5,755 nucleotides of DNA, taken from Actinomycetota bacterium (lineage in GTDB: Bacteria > Actinomycetota > Actinomycetes > Nanopelagicales > Nanopelagicaceae). The translations under genes were made by a program, and so were the position numbers. The stretch covers positions 1 to 5,755 of the forward strand of contig WLRX01000065.1 of assembly GCA_009706135.1 (NCBI GenBank), given 5' to 3'. This document shows, piece after piece, positions 1-5,138 of this stretch (within the stretch, counting starts at the first letter, position 1; every line of letters begins with the position of its first letter). Under the pieces are notes generated by a model. That model did no database searches, was not told where the DNA came from, and was given only the letters and a program-made list of their open reading frames with translations.

Positions 1-61
1 AAAAAGTATGAATGTGCACTACGTATGGGTTCGAATATTTTCTAGAGTTGAGTACCTATCT

Positions 62-661
62 ATGGCCATTAAAAGAAAATCATCACGCTCTCGCTTAGTT
101 CTTGCAATAGTACTGATAGTCGCATCGTTTATCAGCGCTTACATCTTTTCCTCACTTGCAAACCAAAAAACACATATGTTGGTTTCTACAACCTTCCTAC
201 TTCCTGGACATCAAATAGTTGCAAGTGATCTCGCTAGTGTTCAAGTTTCACTCGGGCAGGTCGCAGACAATTACATGAGCGATGCCTCACTACTTCTTGG
301 AACCTTTACTAAAGTTCGAGTGGAAGCACACGAACTAATACCCAGAAGTTCAATTACAACCCAGTTGGATGTACTAAAACTTAGTTCAGTGCCATTAAGT
401 ATTCGATCAGCCGATGTTCCCGCTGGAATGATTCCTGGGGCCAGCATTGATATCTACTGGGTTCAAAATGAAACGAATACTGAAATGCAACTCGTCCCAG
501 AGTTAGTGGTTGCACAAGCGCATGTACTTGCCATTAGCAAGAGTGGCTCAAATTTTGGTAATGAAATTGGGTTAACGGTGGCAATTAATTCCGAGGATGT
601 TCTGCTCCTTCTCGCCGCTACATCCCAAGGTCGAGTTGTTCTTGTGAGCTCGCATGGCTGA
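62..661 (+). CDS. Membrane-anchored SAF-domain protein (CpaB/RcpC-like)
   Basis: From the ATG at 62 the protein has 199 residues. A basic start (KRKSSRSR, residues 4-11) is followed by one hydrophobic segment at about residues 12-34, which looks like a signal anchor with the rest of the chain outside. Residues about 38-103 have the SAF pattern: a beta segment, 'LLPGHQIVASDL', a short linker, then 'LLGTFTKVRVEAHELIPRS'. SAF domains occur in CpaB/RcpC, the outer-membrane or wall-side component of Tad/Flp pilus assembly, and in many actinobacterial orphan proteins of unknown role. An in-frame ATG at 8 would add 18 residues before the basic stretch; I prefer 62 because it puts the charged residues and anchor at the true N terminus. 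The region upstream is cut by the window edge. The stop overlaps the next gene by 8 nt, so the two are probably cotranslated. The SAF/anchor reading is fairly secure; a pilus role is only inferred. Confidence 0.75.
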   Translation: MAIKRKSSRSRLVLAIVLIVASFISAYIFSSLANQKTHMLVSTTFLLPGHQIVASDLASVQVSLGQVADNYMSDASLLLGTFTKVRVEAHELIPRSSITTQLDVLKLSSVPLSIRSADVPAGMIPGASIDIYWVQNETNTEMQLVPELVVAQAHVLAISKSGSNFGNEIGLTVAINSEDVLLLLAATSQGRVVLVSSHG

Positions 662-1751
662 AATTTCGCTTCCGGTTATCGTCACTGCAATCTCAAACTC
701 TGATCAAGAAAGTTTCGTTGCTGGCACTTTATTCACACAAGGATGGAGCGTTATTCATCGAGCTGTTGACTTTGACTCACTAGTTCAATTTTGTGCTACT
801 CATCAAGATCAAATTAGTACTGCTCTACTCTTGTATTCACCTGACTTAAATGATTTTAATCCAGTAGTTTTTGAGGACCTTGTACTAAATTTTCGACAAA
901 TAATTGGATTCGCTTCAACGATTTCAGATGGCGCTCCTGATGATTCATTGCACCAAATTCCAACCACTGCGACCCAGCTTGCAACTTTCATACGGGGATA
1001 TGTGAGATCGCCATTAATCCGAAAACTTACCCCCCTCATGCAATCCCAAAAAAGATCACGCATTATTGCAATCTCATCTGCAGGTTCATGCACGGGGGCA
1101 AGTACCGTAGCAATTAACCTAGCGTACGAACTGAGCATTAAAGAGAAGAAGATTTTGCTTATCGATGCCAATCTTTCTGAAGCCAATATTGCTATTTATT
1201 TAGATCAAAGAAATCTCATGGATGAAGAACTCTGGCGGCTAACTTCACCATTTCTGTATATTAAAGAGCTCACACGTCAAAGAATTGGTGAATTTGATTC
1301 ATTCATTGAAAAAGCTAGCGCTGAATTTGATTTCATAATCCTTGATATTGGAGCGATTCATGATTTGTCATCGCATTTTTCTGACAAACGTGCGGATTCA
1401 TTGGTGATTACATGGGCGGGCGATCATGCAGATGATTTATGGATCATTACAAGGCCCGATAGAATTGGAAAGGAGCGTTTCAAGAAAGTCACATCAATTC
1501 TTAACAGAACTTCGGTAAATTCTTCAATTACTTTAGTTCTAAACATGCGTTCGAATGGTCGAAAGGGGCAGGAAGAAGAAAAGGCTTTCTTGGAAACTGC
1601 CACCACACACAAAGCACAGCATTTATATGTTCTACCAGTTGATACCCGCAATACTGATGATTCGGCACAATCGCGAGGCGCCCTTGCAGAGGTCAACGAA
1701 CGAGGAATACTGCGAAAAGCGTTAGTCGCCATCGCAAGTGAAATGATTTAG
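654..1751 (+). CDS. CpaE/TadZ-like MinD-family protein with degenerate P-loop
   Basis: The protein has 365 residues. Residues 1 to about 115 look like the atypical receiver-like domain that precedes the ATPase in CpaE/TadZ. The MinD/ParA-type core begins near residue 135. Its P-loop region is 'SSAGSCTGASTVAINLA' (S141 onward), followed by Walker A' 'LLIDANL' (D171) and a Walker B-like strand 'FIILDIG' (D231). In CpaE proteins this loop usually reads GxRGGVGA[ST]T. Here the signature Lys/Arg position is G144, the paired glycines are S145 and C146, and the catalytic Lys is A149. Ala at that last position is common in CpaE, but loss of the glycines is not, so nucleotide hydrolysis is doubtful. 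CpaE/TadZ proteins place pilus machinery at the pole, and related actinobacterial proteins include the septum-site regulator Ssd. The 8-nt overlap with the upstream SAF gene supports a CpaB-CpaE-like pair. The start codon has only a weak GTGAG upstream. The fold is fairly sure; the role is open. Confidence 0.75.
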   Translation: MAEISLPVIVTAISNSDQESFVAGTLFTQGWSVIHRAVDFDSLVQFCATHQDQISTALLLYSPDLNDFNPVVFEDLVLNFRQIIGFASTISDGAPDDSLHQIPTTATQLATFIRGYVRSPLIRKLTPLMQSQKRSRIIAISSAGSCTGASTVAINLAYELSIKEKKILLIDANLSEANIAIYLDQRNLMDEELWRLTSPFLYIKELTRQRIGEFDSFIEKASAEFDFIILDIGAIHDLSSHFSDKRADSLVITWAGDHADDLWIITRPDRIGKERFKKVTSILNRTSVNSSITLVLNMRSNGRKGQEEEKAFLETATTHKAQHLYVLPVDTRNTDDSAQSRGALAEVNERGILRKALVAIASEMI

Positions 1752-1759
1752 CAAACTCT

Positions 1760-1765
1760 TATACC
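1760..1765 (+). promoter_or_regulatory. Possible -10 box before the DUF6912-like gene
   Basis: TATACC lies 8 nt before the ATG at 1774, so transcription could start at or next to the start codon. The hexamer lacks the final T, and I find no -35 sequence at 16-18 nt upstream. Because the upstream gene ends only 22 nt earlier, readthrough from it is an equally good explanation. Confidence 0.2.
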
Positions 1766-1773
1766 CTTGGGCT

Positions 1774-2139
1774 ATGCGTGCATATCTGCCCATGACGATT
1801 GATGGAGTCAGGAATTTTTATCTTCAAAAATCCTGTGTCCCGGAGATTGTTTATGCGCCAACAATAAAATTTATCACTGCCAATCCAGAGCTAGATGATG
1901 AAGAAGCTGAATATGAAATTTCGATGATTGCCGCCCGCGCATCTGGTGGGTTTGTCATCGCAGTTGAATTGGCGGAAAAAGAAGTCTCTCAACATAATGA
2001 AGAGACGATAGAAATACTTCACGAAATTATTTGGGATCGCGTTGAAGCCCTCTTTGTATATGACTCAGTCGAGGATGAATTAACGTGGTACGCAACGCAA
2101 GAGGTAGGCGATTATTTGCAATCTGTAGGTAATAAGTAA
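1774..2139 (+). CDS. Small acidic protein resembling the DUF6912 family
   Basis: This 121-residue protein has no signal peptide or membrane segment and is strongly acidic, with a run of D/E at residues 39-45. The opening 'MRAYLP' and the later 'DDEEAEYEISMIAARAS' match what I remember of DUF6912, an actinobacterial family beginning MRVYLPxT with a conserved 'DEEELEYxAxxxAARAS' block. The second half, around 'IIWDRVEALFVYDSVEDELTWYATQEVGDYL', also fits, since these proteins end on a strand-rich acidic segment. Family function is unknown. I keep the ATG at 1774, not the one at 1792, because the family motif starts at the first Met. The 22-nt gap before it contains no Shine-Dalgarno sequence, and TATACC at 1760-1765 could be a -10 for a leaderless transcript, although no -35 is visible. 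The stop shares one base with the kinase start (TAATG), so the kinase is probably translated by coupling to this gene. Confidence 0.7.
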   Translation: MRAYLPMTIDGVRNFYLQKSCVPEIVYAPTIKFITANPELDDEEAEYEISMIAARASGGFVIAVELAEKEVSQHNEETIEILHEIIWDRVEALFVYDSVEDELTWYATQEVGDYLQSVGNK

Positions 2140-3608
2140 TGGCTCGCTTGGAAGATCTCGTTCACGGTAGATCGCCACTTTCAGCACAACATATTCATAG
2201 AATTCAGGAGCTAATCGCCGATTGGCAATTACTCGCGGACTTATCATTTGCGGACTTAGTCCTTTGGGTTCCACTGCGAAAAGATTTCAAAAACTGGCCT
2301 AGTGGTTATGTTGCTGTGGCTCACATCCGTCCAACAACGGCGGCAACAATTTTTACACACGATGTGATTGGTGATGAAATCGAGTGGGGATCAAAACCAC
2401 TTATAGATCAAGCGCTTTCTAATGCTGAAATTATTCGAGACTCAGAGCCAGAGTTAATCGGCGAAACCATGATCAAGGTTGAGACTGTCCCAGTAATTTT
2501 TGAATCCCAAGTAATCGCTATTATTTCTCGTCACAGAAGCGCAGAGTCAATGCGCACTCCAAGTCGACTAGAACTTAATTATCGGGAGATAGCCCACAAA
2601 CTATATGCAATGGTCTGCGAAGGTACGTTTCCGTATCCAGGTGCTCATGCATATTTTGACCCCGCACCACGTGTGGGAGATGGATTAATAAGATTAGATG
2701 TAAATGGAAATATTTCCTTTGCTAGCCCTAATGCGCGATCTGCCTACAACAGACTTGGATGGGAGAACGATCTTGAAGGGTTTAACCTCGGCGAAATAAG
2801 TGAGCAGATTAATAAGAATAACTTTGACGCCGATGATCAAGGGTTACGGAGCCGTCTTAGCGGAAAGAATTTACAGCGTGCAGAGTGTGAAAATGAAGGA
2901 GCAACGATAGATTTAATCGTGCTTCCACTATTAGCAGGATCAGATCGCATCGGAGCAATAGTCTTAATCCAAAATGTTACCGAACTGCGCCGTCGCGAAC
3001 ATGTAATTGTGACTAAAGATGTGACAATCAAAGAAATTCATCATCGTGTAAAAAATAATCTGCAGACGGTTTCAGCGCTATTGAGATTGCAAGCACGACG
3101 TATTGAAGATCCGAGTGCGAGTGCCGCACTAGATGAAGCGGTACGACGGATAGCCTCAATTGCCTTAGTGCACGAAACACTCTCAACTAGCTCGGAAGCA
3201 AGCGTTGCCTTTGACCAAGTTTTGGATTCACTGATAGCTCACGCCCTTGATTTGAGTCCACGAATGAGTGAATTAAAGGTAACCCGAGTTGGAGAGATTT
3301 CTTCCCTCGATCCGCGTATTGCAACGCCTCTTGCGCTGGTAGTCACCGAGTTAATTCATAACGCTCTTGAACATGGTTTAGCTGCTCAAGGCACAGGATT
3401 AGAAATCAGAATCGAGCGATCAAGCAAGGATTGCGTTATTGAAATTTGCGATGATGGCGTGGGCTTGCCAAGTGATTTTGACTTTAATACATCATCTAAT
3501 TTAGGACTTCAGATTGTAAGAACCTTGACGGAAAATGAATTAAAAGGTTCTATAGATTTAAAGAGAATGCAAAATTCAACGGTTGCCAAACTTAGGTTTC
3601 CTATTTAA
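2139..3608 (+). CDS. pdtaS: PdtaS-like sensor histidine kinase (GAF-PAS-HisKA_2-HATPase_c)
   Basis: This soluble 489-residue kinase has no membrane segment. An N-terminal GAF-like domain (about 10-165) opens with 'WQLLADLSFADLVLWV', nearly the same as the mycobacterial PdtaS start. A PAS domain spans about 180-285 ('GDGLIRLDVNGNISFASPNA'). The HisKA_2 phosphoacceptor region 'EIHHRVKNNLQTVSALL' carries H301/H302, close to the H303 I recall for M. tuberculosis. The ATPase domain has N box 'ELIHNALEHG' (N408), G1 'DDGVG' (438-442) and G2 'NLGLQIV' (454-460), all intact, so the enzyme should be active. PdtaS normally phosphorylates PdtaR, an ANTAR-type antiterminator usually encoded elsewhere; no regulator is seen here. 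The two GAF cysteines reported for copper/NO sensing in the mycobacterial protein appear as A59 and I63. The start is set by the one-base TAATG overlap with the upstream gene and a TAGGT at 2126-2130. The 3' end overlaps convergent whiB1. Confidence 0.93.
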   Translation: MARLEDLVHGRSPLSAQHIHRIQELIADWQLLADLSFADLVLWVPLRKDFKNWPSGYVAVAHIRPTTAATIFTHDVIGDEIEWGSKPLIDQALSNAEIIRDSEPELIGETMIKVETVPVIFESQVIAIISRHRSAESMRTPSRLELNYREIAHKLYAMVCEGTFPYPGAHAYFDPAPRVGDGLIRLDVNGNISFASPNARSAYNRLGWENDLEGFNLGEISEQINKNNFDADDQGLRSRLSGKNLQRAECENEGATIDLIVLPLLAGSDRIGAIVLIQNVTELRRREHVIVTKDVTIKEIHHRVKNNLQTVSALLRLQARRIEDPSASAALDEAVRRIASIALVHETLSTSSEASVAFDQVLDSLIAHALDLSPRMSELKVTRVGEISSLDPRIATPLALVVTELIHNALEHGLAAQGTGLEIRIERSSKDCVIEICDDGVGLPSDFDFNTSSNLGLQIVRTLTENELKGSIDLKRMQNSTVAKLRFPI

Positions 3609-3883
3609 GCGGGATTTCCCATGTGATTTTGTTCTTGCATGCGTGCACGGTTTCGAGCAGCGCGGCGCTTCAGAGCACGACGTTCATCTTCTGAAAGCCC
3701 ACCCCACACACCAGCATCTTGACCACTTTCAAGTGCCCAAGCCAAGCAAGGCTCTTTAACAATGCAACGATTACAAACTTTTTTTGCTTCTTCAATTTGA
3801 GTAATTGCAGGACCAGTATTTCCAACCGGAAAGAAGAGTTCAGGATCTTCATCGCGACAAGCAGATTGATGACGCCAATCCAT
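3605..3883 (-). CDS. whiB1: WhiB1-type iron-sulfur transcriptional regulator
   Basis: The protein is 92 residues long from the ATG at 3883. It carries the four cluster-ligand cysteines C9, C37, C40 and C46 in WhiB1 spacing, the turn 'GVWGG' (58-62), and a basic DNA-binding tail rich in K/R (68-82). 'MDWRH' and 'CRDEDPELFFPVGN' are almost identical to M. tuberculosis WhiB1, including W3, F17 and F18, which contact region 4 of the housekeeping sigma factor in that protein. WhiB1 is essential in mycobacteria, and its [4Fe-4S] cluster reacts with nitric oxide; the Streptomyces counterpart is WblE. A longer reading frame begins at a TTG (3907), but the conserved N terminus and an AAAGGA 10 nt upstream fix the start at 3883. 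The tail is a few residues longer than in the mycobacterial protein. The gene is convergent with pdtaS, as in Mycobacterium, and overlaps its stop by 4 nt. Confidence 0.95.
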   Translation of the reverse strand: MDWRHQSACRDEDPELFFPVGNTGPAITQIEEAKKVCNRCIVKEPCLAWALESGQDAGVWGGLSEDERRALKRRAARNRARMQEQNHMGNPA

Positions 3884-3893
3884 GACAGAACCA

Positions 3894-3900
3894 TCCTTTC
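3894..3900 (-). promoter_or_regulatory. Ribosome binding site of whiB1
   Basis: GAAAGGA on the minus strand ends 10 nt before the ATG at 3883. It is the clearest Shine-Dalgarno sequence in the window. It rules against the TTG at 3907, which lies upstream of it. Confidence 0.65.
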
Positions 3901-3910
3901 TACACAAAAG

Positions 3911-3922
3911 ATTTTCGAAAAT
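3911..3922. promoter_or_regulatory. 12-bp perfect palindrome at the whiB1 start site (possible operator)
   Basis: ATTTTCGAAAAT is identical to its own reverse complement. It overlaps the proposed -10 box and the expected transcription start of whiB1. A dimeric regulator or WhiB1 autoregulation could act here, but AT-rich palindromes of this size also arise by chance, and I know no named motif that it matches. Confidence 0.3.
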
Positions 3923-3948
3923 TACTAAATACGAGGCATTGATGCCAA
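3919..3948 (-). promoter_or_regulatory. Candidate whiB1 promoter
   Basis: On the minus strand TTGGCA (3948-3943, 5 of 6 to TTGACA) is followed after 18 nt by TAATTT (3924-3919, a TANNNT box). Transcription would begin near 3911-3912, giving a leader of about 28 nt that contains the Shine-Dalgarno sequence. Register is uncertain, since nearby AT-rich hexamers could also serve as the -10. Two short palindromes lie on it and are listed separately. Confidence 0.4.
3935..3946. promoter_or_regulatory. Inverted repeat GGCAT-N2-ATGCC by the whiB1 -35 (possible operator)
   Basis: Two exact 5-bp half-sites, GGCAT and ATGCC, are separated by TG and overlap the proposed -35 box of whiB1. The position suits a repressor or activator site. 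The mycobacterial whiB1 promoter is known to bind the cAMP receptor protein, but this repeat is not the TGTGA-N6-TCACA type. Confidence 0.3.
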
Positions 3949-4056
3949 CGCAACGTTCTAATTCTCTCGTGTATTGAATACTTAAACAAGGATGTACGGC
4001 AAAAGATTTCTATAAATAAAGTGATTTAAGTCGCCCTACATATAGATATGAGTGCG
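3949..4056. other. Noncoding spacer between the whiB1 promoter and tRNA-Arg
   Basis: This AT-rich spacer has no credible reading frame. It holds the weak inverted repeat CATAT-N2-ATATG (4039-4050) just downstream of the tRNA 3' end, which is too short and GC-poor to be a convincing terminator. I see no repeat or regulatory RNA structure in the rest. Confidence 0.5.
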
Positions 4057-4128
4057 TGCCCCCGGCAGGAATCGAACCTGCGCACCAGCCTTCGGAGGGC
4101 TGTGCTCTATCCCCTGAGCTACGGGGGC
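4057..4128 (-). tRNA. tRNA-Arg (anticodon CCG)
   Basis: A full cloverleaf of 72 nt reads on the minus strand. The acceptor stem GCCCCCG/CGGGGGC pairs at all 7 positions. The D arm is GCTC-AGGGGATA-GAGC, the anticodon arm CAGCC-CTCCGAA-GGCTG, and the T arm GCAGG-TTCGATT-CCTGC. The anticodon CCG reads the arginine codon CGG. An A at D-loop position 20 and C35 agree with arginine identity elements. The variable region has only 4 nt (GTGC), and the discriminator base is A. The 3' CCA is not encoded, so it must be added after transcription. A TAACCT box at 4143-4138, 9 nt before the 5' end, could be its -10 sequence; the -35 is unclear. No strong terminator hairpin follows. Confidence 0.96.
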
Positions 4129-4185
4129 GCATGCTCAAGGTTATCAGCGCGTGCATGAATACAAATGAGGTGCGAGAATTCAGAG

Positions 4186-4716
4186 ATGAGCGCACATACA
4201 GCATATTTTGCAACTGGTTGTTTTTGGGGTGCCGAAAGACGAATGTGGAAATTAGAGGGAGTCATTCAAACAAACGTGGGTTATATGGGAGGCTCAGTAA
4301 GAAACCCTTCCTACGAATTAGTCTGTACAGGAAAAACTGGTCATACCGAAACAGTCAGAGTTACCTTTGACCCCAGCACGATCTCATATTCACGATTGTT
4401 AAAAGAATTTTGGGAGATGCACGATCCAACAACGATGGATCGCCAGGGAAATGACATAGGTTCGCAATACAGAAGTGCAATTTTTACAACATCTGATGAA
4501 CAAAGAGATGAAGTCCAAAAATCTCTTAATATCTATCAGAATGCACTCGATGCTAATTCCATTGGCCACATAGTTACTCAAGTATTGCCAGCTAGTGAGC
4601 ACGAATATTTTGAAGCCGAGGAGTATCACCAGCGGTATCTTGAAAAGAATCCAAATGGCTATGACTGCCATTCAAGCACAGGCGTAAAATTTCCCGAAAG
4701 TGCGGTGATTGCATGA
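4186..4716 (+). CDS. msrA: Peptide-methionine (S)-S-oxide reductase MsrA
   Basis: This 176-residue cytosolic enzyme reduces the S epimer of methionine sulfoxide, free or in proteins, using thioredoxin. The nucleophile C12 lies in 'GCFWGAE'. Y43, E55 ('GHTE') and Y95 match the E. coli substrate-binding and proton-donor residues Y82, E94 and Y134 at a constant offset. Other family blocks are 'GYMGG' (32-36), 'HDPTTMDRQGND' (79-90) and 'AEEYHQRYL' (144-152). A C-terminal C161 in 'GYDCHSSTG' is the likely resolving cysteine. The length is that of a short, complete MsrA. An in-frame ATG at 4165 would add 7 residues (MRCENSE); I chose 4186 because family members usually start shortly before the catalytic motif and a GAGAA lies 7 nt upstream, but 4165 remains possible. 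The stop overlaps msrB as ATGA, so both halves of methionine repair are translated together. Confidence 0.94.
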   Translation: MSAHTAYFATGCFWGAERRMWKLEGVIQTNVGYMGGSVRNPSYELVCTGKTGHTETVRVTFDPSTISYSRLLKEFWEMHDPTTMDRQGNDIGSQYRSAIFTTSDEQRDEVQKSLNIYQNALDANSIGHIVTQVLPASEHEYFEAEEYHQRYLEKNPNGYDCHSSTGVKFPESAVIA

Positions 4717-5117
4717 GCAGAAAAATTCATTTAAATGAGGAGGAACTCAAGGCAAAATTGGATCCACTTTCCTATGAAGTATTACGCAAAGGTGCAACAG
4801 AACAAGCATTTACAGGGGAGTACACGGATACTGAAATAACAGGTGTCTACAAGTGCAAAGCGTGTCAATCTGAATTATTTAGAAGCGAAACAAAGTTTCA
4901 TTCTGGATGTGGATGGCCAAGTTTTTATGCTCCAACGCAAGATGATGCGGTCACACTAATTGAAGATAGGTCACTCGCACCTCGTATCAGAACAGAAGTC
5001 AGATGCGCTGCATGTGATTCACATCTTGGTCACGTCTTTGACGGCGAAGGTTATGACACTCCAACTGATCAACGTTGGTGCATCAACTCTGTTTCACTGA
5101 TTCTTGAAGCTAAGTAA
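4713..5117 (+). CDS. msrB: Peptide-methionine (R)-S-oxide reductase MsrB
   Basis: This 134-residue enzyme reduces the R epimer of protein-bound methionine sulfoxide, complementing MsrA. Two CxxC pairs, C48/C51 and C98/C101, form the structural zinc site. The catalytic C123 sits in 'RWCINS', where the family more often has Tyr in place of Trp. 'HSGCGWPSF' (63-71) contains C66, the probable recycling cysteine, and 'HLGHVFDG' (104-111) is the conserved histidine block. The length is normal for a free-standing MsrB. The ATG lies in the ATGA overlap with msrA, and no good Shine-Dalgarno sequence precedes it, so translation by reinitiation is likely. The order msrA-msrB without fusion is a common operon form; in other bacteria the two are fused. 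Confidence 0.95.
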   Translation: MSRKIHLNEEELKAKLDPLSYEVLRKGATEQAFTGEYTDTEITGVYKCKACQSELFRSETKFHSGCGWPSFYAPTQDDAVTLIEDRSLAPRIRTEVRCAACDSHLGHVFDGEGYDTPTDQRWCINSVSLILEAK

Positions 5118-5132
5118 TTTGGCGAATACAGT
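5104..5132 (+). promoter_or_regulatory. Candidate leaderless promoter of the FAD oxidoreductase gene
   Basis: TTGAAG (5104-5109, inside the end of msrB) and TACAGT (5127-5132) are 17 nt apart, the best spacing for a vegetative promoter. The ATG at 5139 lies 6 nt after the -10 box, where transcription would be expected to begin. The 21-nt gap contains no Shine-Dalgarno sequence. Leaderless mRNAs are frequent in actinobacteria, which makes this reading reasonable. Confidence 0.45.
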
Positions 5133-5138
5133 TCTCAG

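Noticed and set aside
8..61. 18-residue N-terminal extension of the SAF protein
   Set aside because: The extension precedes the basic signal-anchor stretch and has no supporting motif; the window edge prevents a firm decision.
809..1186. Antisense open frame under the CpaE-like gene
   Set aside because: No recognisable domain or ribosome binding site, and it lies wholly opposite a convincing gene; the same holds for 1424-1732, 2080-2274, 2837-3031 and 4399-4671.
3659..3669. AGCGCGGCGCT inverted repeat downstream of pdtaS
   Set aside because: The one-base loop, the lack of a T run and its location inside whiB1 coding sequence argue against a terminator.
3670..3894. Second minus-strand open frame within whiB1
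   Set aside because: It is an alternate frame of whiB1, which has all four cluster cysteines in the other frame.
3884..3907. TTG-initiated 8-residue extension of WhiB1
   Set aside because: It would put the Shine-Dalgarno sequence inside the gene and breaks the conserved MDWRH start.
4039..4050. CATAT-N2-ATATG after the tRNA
   Set aside because: A five-pair AT stem with a two-base loop is not stable enough to call a terminator, and it could be chance in AT-rich DNA.
4056..4370. Plus-strand open frame starting MPPAGIEPAH
   Set aside because: Its first part is the complement of the tRNA-Arg gene (the familiar 'PAGIEP' artefact) and the rest is out of frame with msrA.
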